NCBI GenBank assembly: GCA_963920665.1
Contig: OY987270.1
Coordinates: forward strand, 186,001-250,000
Length of the DNA stretch: 64,000 bases
Direction of reading: 5' to 3'
DNA from: Straminergon stramineum
Taxonomy: Eukaryota; Streptophyta; Bryopsida; Hypnales; Calliergonaceae
The position numbers and the translations under genes were made by a program. Position 1 is the stretch's first letter. The number at the start of each line of letters is the position of its first letter. The notes under the pieces are model-generated. The model was not told where the DNA came from. It made no database searches and saw only the letters and a program-made list of their open reading frames with translations. Of this stretch, positions 23,390 through 33,785 are shown piece after piece.

Positions 23390-25850
23390 TTGACAAGTAA
23401 CTCTTTGAGGAATTGTAGGAATTCTAAAACTTTAGTATTTGTTGTGTGGCACACAACAAGAATCCTAAAAAACATGGGAATCTCCTCTACATTATATCGA
23501 TCCACCTGGCATCCATTCTAAAGCCTCTCATCTTTAATTTCTAAAGGACCATTTGTCCTCTTAAGGAACAAATTGGATTTTGGATAGGTACCTATAATCT
23601 CAATTTTTTTCATGATTTTTTGAAACTTAAAAAAAAAATAGAAAAACACATGAGCTTCTTGGGAATATAATTTTTATTTCAATCGGTACTCCAAAGCAAA
23701 AGTTGTGCCCAAGAAGCTCAAAACATGGGGGACATGTAGCAAAAATATTTACAGAAATATTAATTTTTTTAATCGTAAGTTATATTTTTGTCTACAAGGA
23801 AAGCTTTTATTCATTCCATTTGGATAAGTGATGTGAAAGTTATGGGGAATCTTCTTTTCTAGGCAATCATAGCAACTTCTTGAGAGAATAATGTGATGGA
23901 TTCATTTTTGAACTCTATTTTCATAATTTTTCAAAATAAAATGTTCCACATGGTTAACTTTGCTTTCTAGAACAATCTCATGGTTCTCACCATTTGGACT
24001 AGTGTATATGAAACAAACTTAGAGACATCTTAGAGACATCAATAATTTTGATTTTCCTTATGTCTCACATCTAATTTTACTTAACAATTTTTTTAAGAAT
24101 GAAAATTAAGTTTTTTTCCTTAAATTTTTTTATAGACTCAACTCGATTCTCCATTATAAATATTTGAAATTCAAAACTCTTTAGTACAAAAATTTTAAGT
24201 TAAGGAGGTTCAAGTCAAATAATCTATTCATACATGGTGCAAAAAAGTTATTTTCTTCACTTTAAAATGCAAATATCTTGCAACATGTGCGGTCAGAATT
24301 TCTGAAATTTATTCCACACATTCTCATACTATTGTATGTTCATATCAAATTCAGCCCCCTTGGTGCCAAAATAATTTTATTTTGGCATTTGGAGAGTTTG
24401 GCACCTTGATTTGAATTTCTTGGCTTTTGGCACTTGGCTCTTCAAAATTTTTAGACACTCCTCTTAAAATGGATTGATTTTTTTTTTTCATATGCGAATG
24501 TGTTCCTTTTTCTAAATTTTCTCAAAAATAAGTTTTTAATATTCAAAACTTGCAACAATGAAATTTTCTCAGATTTTCAAAACAATTGTACAATTTTTCA
24601 AATTTTCCAATATTATTTACAGATAATATTCTATATATCGGGTAGTTAGGTGTAAGATCCTACAATCAGATGTGATATTTTTTTACTTTAAAAAAGACCA
24701 CGGTTCTTTACAGGTTAAAGTTGAACCCATTCACATGTGGCTTTTGTAGCATATGTCTCATTTTCAATCCCCGACTTCAATGTTGACGACGCTTTCGTCC
24801 TCTTCAATCGTGCTCTTGTCTTCCAGCTTGCGAAGATCCTTACCCAGTCTCTGAGCAGTGGCCTTCTCCACTTCTGTAACACCCCTTCCACACGCAATGC
24901 CTGCAATTGAGCATTTTATGAGCTCCATTTGATTGCACATGAGTGTTCCCATATTGTCAAAAAGGATGGTATCAATTTGCCTAAGCTCCTCATTCAAATT
25001 CGAAGTGCGTGCACGAGTTGGTTTATAAATGTCCTCATGGTATATTTTGAGATCATTGTTAATGAACTTGGCCTATAAGACCTTTGCAAGCTCAATGGAG
25101 ACATAGAGCGAGATGAGTGTCAGGTACCCATACATGATCAATGTTGTAACCAAGTGCAACAATCCTAACCCCACACCTTGGTCTGGATTATAATACATGG
25201 TTGTGTTGTCAAGGCACCACCAATGTGGTATTCTAAACTAGGTTTGCATGTGAAGGCAATACGTACCACAATAGATATCAACAACAATATACGAAAGAGG
25301 AAGTAAATTATTTTATCCATCTTCCTCTAAAGTCGACTTTGTTTTGAAGGTGGATCTGTAGCATTACGCATCACCTTCGTCTCATGGCCAAAGAAAACCA
25401 CCACCCATAGATAAACAATGAGTTCCAAAGCTTCGAATCTCGCAACAGAATTTGATGGGGTCCCACAAAAAGTGTCTCTTCAATTTACTCTAAGTTTCCA
25501 ACAAAAGTGTACAAGTTGGAGTTCAGATCCTCACAATGAATCTTGGCCTCAAACTGTGAAAATTGATCACCGCCTTCATTCAAGCTCCTAGGACGATCCA
25601 AAGACTTTTTAAGTTTCAAGTGTGTCTCACCATCCAAATTTTTGGTCTCCACATAACAGATATTGTTTGAAAAACATGAAGAGAGCATAAAAGGATCTAT
25701 TGGGAAAAAATTGTCTTTCTTGACCTTCACAATGTCTCTCACTCTCACTTTCTTCCATTCATGTACTTTCAAACATTACCCCCTTGTATGTACGTTTACC
25801 TTCCTATTTTTAATCTCATTGTCTTGAACAAAAGCAACATATAACAATGA
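23390..25850 (-). pseudogene. P4-type ATPase (phospholipid flippase, ALA-like) pseudogene
   Basis: P4-ATPases flip phospholipids across membranes. The minus strand retains, in order, EIKNRKVNVH (about 25800), an actuator block with YVETKNLDGETHLKLK (about 25630), NLYTFVGNLE (about 25490), the following membrane region with many stops, [18 protein letters not shown], the phosphorylation loop as [12 protein letters not shown] (24944-24958 codes DNMGT; the family has DKTGT), [16 protein letters not shown], then GFNF. After the inserted element B come DERL-stop-NG and MFFRILVVCHT (about 23440-23533). Stops, frameshifts and the lost Lys of DKTGT show it is dead. No introns are visible over this span, so it may be a retrocopy, although some ALA genes have few introns. 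Both ends are ill-defined. Confidence 0.85.
23534..24718 (-). mobile_element. TTAA-flanked TIR element, copy B, inside the P4-ATPase pseudogene
   Basis: The boundaries are TTAA at 23534-23537 followed by TTTCTAAAGGACCATTTG, and GGTTCTTTACAGG followed by TTAA at 24715-24718. It lies in reverse orientation relative to copy A, and its left part is the reverse complement of A's right part over about 250 bases. The P4-ATPase frame runs into one TTAA and out of the other: removing the element with one TTAA restores N-F-K-D-E without a gap. This makes TTAA a true target-site duplication. The element is longer than copy G (1,185 versus 953 bp), which suggests internal insertion. No transposase frame is seen. 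Confidence 0.88.
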
Positions 25851-26713
25851 GACTTTGGATTCTACACAAGAGTGCATGAACCTAGAGCACTCGGATACAA
25901 AACCTCCTCCCTTCTACAAAATTAGTCCAACCAGTCCCTCGCCTCAATTTGACATCTAAATGCTTTCAATAAACTTAGAAGACAAAACTTGAAATCTACA
26001 AGCCGAGGTTACAACTCAAATACTCAATTCAACAAGTCTAAGTTTGTCTAGTCAAGAAGTATGTGGTAAAGTCCTGAGTGAATTGAAGTTGTAGACGTGA
26101 CTTGCATAGACAAAATCAAAATCAGAACTCAGAGACTAATGCATATGACAATGGTCCACACTATTACATATCCTAAAAATTACTCCATAGAATTAAACAA
26201 CAAAAATCTTGTACCTTGATGAATTACCTTCAATTCTTTCCAAATCCTTCTCACAACACCAAATCCTCAAATTGTAGAACAAGAAACCAAAATAATCGCC
26301 ACACACTTAACACTAACCTCTCAAAACAACAACTCAAGCCCCTCGCCTATCCATAAACTTCTCCACACATTGTTGTCTTCCCACTTCCCATCTGCACGAA
26401 CCCGAAGATGTTTAACTTCGGTTGTCGGACAACTCCCCCTGTTCCCCGTTCACCACGCGTTCCCCATTGATGCCAAAGTTCTCCCGTAAGGGGAGCGTAA
26501 AAGTCTCCTAACAGGGCTTATACAAAATTTGGAAATTTTGAATTCATATTTGCAATTAGTGGCTCCAAAATCTGAAGGCAAGGGTGTAGATGATGAATCA
26601 ATCAAGCACAAAATAGGGGTCCCTAGAATGACTTTGGGGGACAAGCAAAGGGGTCAGTTCCCCCCACCCTTGAATAGCCCACCGCCATTGAAGTTTAACT
26701 TTTTTGAGTTATG
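25851..26713. other. Intergenic DNA with a dispersed repeat at 26523-26625
   Basis: No gene is recognised; more decayed P4-ATPase N-terminal sequence may extend to about 25930. The block at 26523-26625 matches, in reverse complement, 51588-51690 (shared core TTTTGAATTCATATTTGCAA and the end ATCAAGCACAAAATAGG). The pair is therefore an older dispersed repeat in opposite orientation, lying directly beside element copy C. Confidence 0.45.
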
Positions 26714-27859
26714 TTAACCCCTAAATGTACTTGACTATATTTTCACCAAAAACACTCCAAAACTACCATTTCTACATTGAATAGGGGTATTAAGGGAACA
26801 AAAAATGAATGGGACTTAGTATAGAAAACTATAGATGTTTGAAACATGATGTACATCCCCTGGACACTTCAATAACTATTGATGTACAATAAAGGCAAAT
26901 ATTTATACAGTGTGAAATGTCAATTAATTAGTATGGGTCCCCTTAAAACCCCTATTCAATGTAGTACAAGTACCATATTCTAGAAAAAATACATTTTTGG
27001 AAACATATAATTGTAGGATCTTGTAGTACGTTGGTTTGAGAAGATGTGGAAAAAATTTCAGAAATTTCCACCATATAGATTGCAAGATATAAGCATTTAC
27101 ATTGACAAAAAAACTTTTTGGGGCCCTACAAAAATCCAAGCAGCTGCACTTCACAAGGTCAAATCATTATGAAAAAAATGTCCCAAATAGTTTTAATTCT
27201 TTGGATTCATTCTTTGAGTCAATTTGGCTACATGCTTGAAAAAATTCAGATCATTTGGAATTGTACAACATATAGGAATAAAGGAGTAAGTACAAAGAAA
27301 TAGAGAATGATTCAAAATACAAAATTGTTAAAAATTTATTAAATATGGAATTGAAAAATGACCATACCAATGGTTGTAATGTTTTAATAAATAATCTATA
27401 CCTAATTTTTTTCTTTCTTTCCAAAAATATTGAAAATTGAATTAAATAAAGGCCTTTGAAGTTTATTTTAGAGTAGAGATTCCATAACTACCCACAAACC
27501 ACCCGTAACTAAAAATCTTCATAACTTTCATCTCATAAATCAAAATCAAATGATTCAAATCTTTCCATGTATATATAAATATAGAAAACTAATTTCCAGA
27601 TTTTTATTTTTTAAAAAGTGATTTTTAAGGAAGTTTTTTTTTGCTGCCCGAACTACTTGGATAGCAATGAAAACTACATATCATACAATAACTATTTGAC
27701 CATGTATTCAAAAGTTATGAAAATTGTTGGGCCTTAAAGCTACTCCTCAGACACATATTGTGTGAAAATTTCAAAGGAATAAAATAAAAGTCCATTCGTA
27801 GTGAGCTGGCCCAAAATGCTATGTTGCCAAAAAACATTGTTTGGTCCTTTAGGGGTTAA
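26714..27859 (+). mobile_element. TTAA-flanked TIR element, copy C
   Basis: TTAA at 26714-26717 is followed by CCCCTAAATG, and CCTTTAGGGG is followed by TTAA at 27856-27859. It aligns nearly end to end with copy G (56067-57019). The length difference is explained by the nested 187-bp MITE at 26775-26961: without it and one TA copy, C is 957 bp against 953 bp for G. C and G are the most alike pair in the window and keep the cleanest termini, so they are probably the youngest copies. No coding capacity is evident. Confidence 0.88.
26775..26961. mobile_element. Nested Stowaway-like MITE (187 bp, TA duplication)
   Basis: The terminal inverted repeats are CATTGAATAGGGGTATTAAG at the left and its near-perfect complement at the right (21 of 22 positions match over the longer arm). 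TA flanks both sides (26773-26774 and 26962-26963). The same place in copy G, CATTTCTAGTACAAG near 56121, lacks the insert and has a single TA, so the empty site is visible in this window. A TA duplication plus short TIRs fits Tc1/mariner-derived Stowaway-like MITEs (family knowledge). Confidence 0.85.
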
Positions 27860-28132
27860 TCGGAGAAGTCATCCCCAGTTGTAACAATGGTGTCAAAGGA
27901 AGGTTTAATGCTTAAATGTTGAACTCATGACAATGGAAATCATCCCTTTTGGAACCATGTGACATCATCTACTATATAGAAAACAAAATATTCATTGGAG
28001 GTCAAACTACTATACAAAATCTCTTTTTTTTTTGCACAATATTCCAAGGATAAACGATCGTATTCTTGTCCTACATTAGAAGATTTTTTTGTCATCCATC
28101 GGATAAAAAACATCCTCAGCATCATTATGATT

Positions 28133-28290
28133 TAAATAAGAAAAGTACAAAAAAAATACAACACCAAACTCCATCATACCCCATTTTGGGTGCTCCAAGG
28201 AGTATAGTCATGTGTGTTTGTGTGTTTTGTCCTTTGTGTTTCTTCAACTTAGGCTCTTGATCTCACATTGCACACACTTTATGATTAATT
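28133..28290. repeat. Dispersed repeat, partner at 37185-37312
   Basis: Both copies contain ACAACACCAAACTC, an ATTTTGG/GTTTTGG-type core leading into CAAGGAGT, then TGTGTTTT and CACACACT-TATGATTAA (hyphen: variable base). They lie in the same orientation about 9 kb apart. They could be fragments of LTR-element termini, but no matching coding sequence is present. Confidence 0.55.
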
Positions 28291-28639
28291 TTATTCTCAA
28301 GAGTTGGAATTTTAATGGTCTTTGGTCTTCTAAACCCTTGTTGGATTGTGTGTAGGCCTTCTACATTAAGTATCTTGCATATGAAATGAAGTAATTGAAG
28401 TTGTTGTATTTCTTGGAGAGACAACCATCTTTTGTGCCACTCATTGACATACTCCCTACTTTCCTAGATGTTGTCTACTATGACGATTGCACCATAATGG
28501 TGAGCAAAGAGAAGGCAAGACATACGAATTAAAAGTTGTGGATGAGACTAATATTCAGCTATAGTCCCAAACAAGCTCCATTTGAAAATGCCACAAGCCA
28601 AATTTGAAAATGTCACAGGGAATAAATCCTTGTTCTTGG

Positions 28640-29035
28640 TGTTTCTGCAAAAGTGACATGTTGCCAAGATAAGTGATTCTTACAAAGGAAAAGATAGTTC
28701 TAATGTGTGACCATTGTCTATATCAACAAATGCAATCATTACTTTCTAGCAACCCATTGCATGTAGTGGGTGGCTTCATAAGGTTGTGGCCATATAACTT
28801 ACAAGCCCAAATTCATGCATTCTTTCAAAGAATCAATTATTTTATATTCATCCATATAGTGCTCTACTTCACAGGAAACTTCAATGGGTTGTCTACAATA
28901 GTGGTCATGATTGTGAAGGAGCTTATGCAAAGAGTGCCTATAATAGACTCCAAATGGTTGGTTGAATTGACTCCTTGTTTCATCAAAGTTGTTAATCCCA
29001 CAAATTAAAATGAGTAAGAGGAAGCAACACTATTG
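28640..29035 (+). pseudogene. PRP22/DHX8-like DEAH-box helicase pseudogene fragment
   Basis: The fragment matches the extreme C-terminus of PRP22-type splicing helicases. Reading across frame changes gives QLFYIHPYSALLHRKLQWVV (family: YIHPSSALF then W-V-YHEL), then IIDSKWLVELTPCFIKVVNP (family: IDPKWLVELAP-FFKV-DPT, hyphens variable), then MSKRK and MEPLYE after a stop (family: MSKRKRQERIEPLYDRY). At least two frameshifts and in-frame stops separate these blocks. No introns are evident in this short span. Upstream helicase core motifs were not found, so it is a truncated, possibly retrocopied fragment. The longest open part runs 28673-29008. Confidence 0.72.
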
Positions 29036-29877
29036 AATGGAACCTCTTTATGAATAGTAGCATGAATTTACTTCATAGTGTTTGAGGGAGGTAGAATAAA
29101 TGCATAGGGGCAAATAGTCCTTGACATTGTGGCACTAATATTTATGTTAATTGAGGTGGTACTCCTTATCATAACAAGTTATGTACGTCTCAACATGTTA
29201 TTTCTTATAATGAGACTCTATTTTTACATTAAACCTCTAAGAGCTCCAACGTCTTCTTTCTAGATGATGAATAGATTGAAATTCAAGTTTCATCCTCATT
29301 ATTGCTTGGATGAAAGTCATCCTAATTTGTAGATATATTTTATCAAGTTGTTGTCCTATTCAATGGTTGGATTTGATGTTACAAGACTACATATTTTTCT
29401 AAAATTACAATTGTGCAAGTATGTCAAGTGGTTGACCAAGCCAAAATTGCATTGACTCTAATCCAAAACTAGATTTGCAAAAATGAGATTATAGAATTTA
29501 AGAACAAAGGATATTTTAAAAAATCACTATGTCAAAAGAACATCATTTCAAATCCTTTCCAATAAATTTTACTCAAAAAATGATAATATTTTGCTCATAA
29601 TTGAATTTAGAAGGAATTTAGAATTTTCCCTTACAATTCTTTCTTGTTCAGTTCATTTGTTTATTATATAGTCTAAGATTGGTTAAAAATATATGGATGC
29701 CTCAACCAATTCAAAGTTAGAAAGAATTGCATTCAAGAAGTCATATTTTAGAAATTAGTGGATAAAATTTCGAAATGAAAACACAAAGAATGTATTATAA
29801 TACATATTGTACAATTATATGCAATTGTATAGTAATGCATAACTATGGCTATGTAACTTAAATACTTAACCCATAAC
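29036..29877. other. AT-rich intergenic DNA
   Basis: This sequence lies between the PRP22-like fragment and element copy D. I see no gene, paired termini or tandem array in it. Confidence 0.35.
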
Positions 29878-30429
29878 TCAACCCCTGCAATAAGTCTCAA
29901 GCCCTCTTTTCCATCTAAAAACATTCAAAATTTTCATTTCTATTGCAAAAGGCAAAAAATTTTAAAAACTGTTTCTGTTTTTGCATATCTAATTGTGGAA
30001 TCTTGCACTAGACTAGTGTAAGAATTTTTAGAAGAAATTCCCAAAACTTTGAACATGTAGATTGCAAGATATTTGCATTTTAAGTGAAGGAAACAAGTCT
30101 TTTTGCACCTTGATTGACTAGATAATTCAACCTTAACTAGAAGAAAAATATGTCTAATACAACTGACTGAAATGCAACTACGATCCTATGCAACTGCCTT
30201 GCAACTACAATCCTGTGTATTTGCACCAATTGTGACATAGTTATATTGTAGTTGCAAAGTAGTCGCAAAATGCAATTACAATTACAAGAATGTAAGAGAA
30301 GAGTTGATGTGAGGAATTTTATATCCAATATTCATCAAAATTGTCAATATGGACAATTTTACATTTTGTAGAGTCCAATGTGTCTATCTACAATTGCATA
30401 TAATCTAAATTTGATAGCAATTCAATTAG

Positions 30430-30641
30430 AAAGCAACTCCAATGCAACTAGAATGCAACTCCAGTGCAACTAGAAAGCAACTAGACTACAAGTAGACTGC
30501 AACTACAATACAACTAGACTACAACTACAGTACAACTAGACTACAACTATAGTACTCCAACAACAATTTGGCTAAAGTTTGACTAAAAAATGACTAGAAT
30601 ACAACTAGCATGCAACTAGGAAACAACTAAAATGCAACTAC
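30430..30641. repeat. 11-bp minisatellite, forward array
   Basis: Eleven contiguous 11-bp units run from 30430 to 30550 (consensus A-TGCAACTAG, with C/T and A/G variants). Four more units follow at 30598-30641 after a 47-bp spacer. The period is exact with no indels across the first block. Scattered GCAACTA motifs continue at 30160-30310 and 31090-31200. The array lies within the inserted part of element copy D. Confidence 0.9.
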
Positions 30642-30908
30642 TATTAAGTCTTTTATTGATTGTCCCATATCAATTGTCAAGAATACCATTAGGTTAGACA
30701 TATAAGAATTGTAAGTTATAGCACTCTTGTCTTGAATTTTGATAATGAAATTCTAATATTTCTACATTTTGTAGATTTTCACACTTTGAAGATTTCTATA
30801 ATCTACAAAAATCTATAAATATTTAAAGTTCAAGAAATTTTTGGATTTGGCGATCAAAAAAAAAGATAGATATGAAATTTTGAATCTACAAATCTATGAA
30901 TTACAAAC

Positions 30909-31007
30909 AAGTTGTAAAGAAGTTGCAAACTAATTGCACATTAGTTGAAAATTAGTTGCATGCCAGTCGCAAATCAATTGTATATTAGTTGCAAACCAAT
31001 CACACAC
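30909..31007. repeat. 11-bp minisatellite, inverted array
   Basis: Nine contiguous 11-bp units (type TAGTTGCAAAC) form the reverse complement of the array at 30430-30641, again with an exact period. The two arrays face each other across about 270 bp. A transcript through both could fold into a long imperfect hairpin. Confidence 0.85.
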
Positions 31008-33105
31008 AAATAACTTCCACATAAGCAACCATGTCTAAAAAGTTCATCGACAAACTTTCAAGTAGGCTATCAAATGAGAGACAACCTTGAAAAATTTTGC
31101 AACTGCTTTGCAACTAGTGCAACTTGTCCAGTACAACTACAACCTCTAGATTGTCAGTTTGTTGCAAATGTCTCGTGCAACTACAAAACTAGTTGCAAAT
31201 AGTAGTCATAGATCCCTTCATTTTCCTCTTTTTCTTGAATCTTCTTAATTTAAAATTTTTACACTGTTGATTTTCACTTTCTAACTTTTTGTGTTGAAGA
31301 ATTGAGTTGGGGGTCTAGGAAAAATTCAAAAAAAACACACTTCATTTTCACTTATTAAAAAATTGTTAAGTAGAAGTAGGTTCAAGATTGAAGATAAATT
31401 TAAGCTGTTAATAGCTTTAAGATGGAATTGAAACACACAAACCTCTACAGTGAGACTAAGGGGGATCACTCTTTGCAATGTAAGGTATACACCTGAGTTA
31501 AGAGGGTATTTGATGTAGGGCTATTTACCTTCATTATTGCTTTTAAGATAACCGTATTTTTACATAAAAAGCTATAAAGGTGTATTTCCAATACCCTAAG
31601 TTTTTTTGTAAATTCATTCATGCAATTTTTTCAATGAGGTTATCTTACATACAATATTTCAGTGTCCAAATTTTTCCCATTGTTGCCCTTCTTTACAAAT
31701 TTTCCCTTCCTTCTACTTCATGCATATACACCATGAAACTAACAACGATCAATTCAATTCAAGTGCCATTACCAAAATGGTGGTTTTAAATAACAAATTT
31801 ACCATTGAACATTTCCAAATCTCCACTAAAAGTTTGAAACTATCTTGTAAACACCTCATTCTATATTTGTGTGTTTAACACATATGTCCTCAAAGACTGA
31901 GGTTAAATAAACTATAAATTATATCCTCATATTGTACAAATTTCAAGTCATTGAATCCACTAAGGTAAACCACATTATTTGTGCAATGTGATCATTTGTG
32001 CCATTTGTAGTCAAATTCTTATATTTATACTTAATGTTTTTGATGTATACACTATTAGTACTATGGCACAATTTCAATCAACCACCAATCATTGTAGATT
32101 TTCTTGATTGTGTCCATTTTATCATCCACATTAAATTATTTGTCCTTATCTATACTCATGGTACTAAAAAAATTTGCATTGCTTCTATGTGTTCAGGCTA
32201 ACTTATTAATAAAAATTACTACTACATGATGTTTTTATGTAGCCTAATTTATATAATTTTAGAGTATATGGAATTTCATGGACCCTATAGTAGCCCTACA
32301 TATTATATAAAATTTTCCTCCTTTGAATTGAATGGATCCTATCTTTTAACTCACGTAGTTTTCTAAAAACTTGAGAGTGATCTCCCAAGGCAGTGAGATT
32401 GTTCAAGCAAGAAATTTCAAACTTGTAAAACTGAATTTTTTGAAAAATTCTGAATATTGAATTTAAAGATGAATCCTACAAGTTCATTTTTTCAAGAAGA
32501 TGTTGTAATTGCCCCAAAAGTAAGATTTTCCATAACTTTCACATCACAAATCCAAATGGAATTGATTAAAGCTTCCCATATAGATCCAAATACAATCTAT
32601 GAAAAAAAATTGTGTTTTTTTCCTACCTACTGAACTAAAATTTGGGCCTATTGTACCATAAATTTTGCTCTAGGGAGTTGATTGAAATAAAAATTGTATT
32701 TTCCCAAAGCTCATGTGTTCTTCTATCTTCACAAAAATATTTAGAAAATCAAGATAAATTTTGAAGCCATAGTAGCATGTCCAAAATCCATTTTGTACCA
32801 CAATAGAACTTTAAGGGTTAACCAATTATACAACCTTAAATCTTGGCCTTGCCACCTTTAGTTTGTGATACACAACATTGTATAACTAGGCAATGGTCCT
32901 TCCTAGCATAGGAAGGTATAATGCTTTGCTAGATGTCTAGAAGGAACTTATCAATTTATTCCAAAATTGATGAGGTTGGCTAAGGAGCCATTTAAGACAA
33001 TTTTATTCATTGTAGGGATACCTTTGTCAAGTCGGATGCAAAAGTGACCTCTACCTTATTGGTAAACAATGTTATGTAATGATAAGATTGGTATAGTCAA
33101 TTTTG

Positions 33106-33785
33106 TTAATCCCTCCAATCACAAATCCTTTTTTCATTAAAAAAACACTCAAAATTGCCATTTCTATTGCAAAGAGAATTGTTTTCATATTTAACTATAG
33201 GATCTTGTAGTAGACTAGTATAATAATGTGTAGAAGAAATTTCAAAAACTTTGACAATATAGATTGCAAGATATTTGCATTTAAAATGAAGAATTTTATT
33301 TTGCACCTCACTATTAATACAATATTAGAAGACTTTGAATTTCCTTAACTTAAATTTTTTTTGCACTAGATATTTTGAATATCTAATATTTTATGTTGAA
33401 GGATTGAGTTGAGAGTTTGAAAAAAAATTAGAACAACTTGATTTTTATTCTTAAAAAATAACTTGTTAAGTAGAAATAGATAAGGTTAAGAATCTAAATC
33501 ATTTATAGCTCTAAGATGGAATCGAATACACTAATCCTGACGGTGAGATTGTTACAACAACCAAATTGAACCTTGTAGAACTTTTTAATTAAATTGTGAA
33601 AATGGAGTTCAAGAACAAATCCTATGTGGTAATTTTCCAAGAAGATGCAATCATTGCCTACAAAACAATAAGCTCTATAACTTTTACATCACTAATCCAA
33701 ATGGAACAAATCAAATCTTTCCCTACAGATAAAAATAAAATCTATGAGAAACAAAAAAAAAAATTTCATTGCAAGCTAATGTGAT
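33106..33785 (+). mobile_element. TTAA-flanked TIR element, copy E (right end missing)
   Basis: TTAA at 33106-33109 is followed by TCCCTCC and then the family left part, with CACTCAAAATTGCCATTTCT, GGATCTTGTAGTAGACTAGT and GATTGCAAGATATTTGCATT. Similarity continues to ACTTTTACATCAC near 33690 and fades by about 33785. No right terminal repeat follows, so the copy is truncated. Confidence 0.7.

Larger units (their letters stand above)
29878..32821 (+). mobile_element. TTAA-flanked TIR element, copy D, expanded by insertions
   Basis: The left end is CTCA followed by ACCCCTGCAATAAG; an alternative start is TTAACCC at 29867. The right end is ACTTTAAGGG then TTAA at 32818-32821. Family sequence occurs in three pieces: about 29878-30120, about 31240-31470 and about 32350-32821. 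They are separated by about 1.1 kb containing 11-bp minisatellites and by about 0.9 kb of unidentified sequence. The order and orientation match copies A and G, so this is one copy broken by at least two later insertions. Confidence 0.68.

Noticed and set aside
30430..31007. CRISPR-like array
   Set aside because: The repeats are 11 bp, contiguous and without unique spacers; this is a minisatellite in a plant genome.
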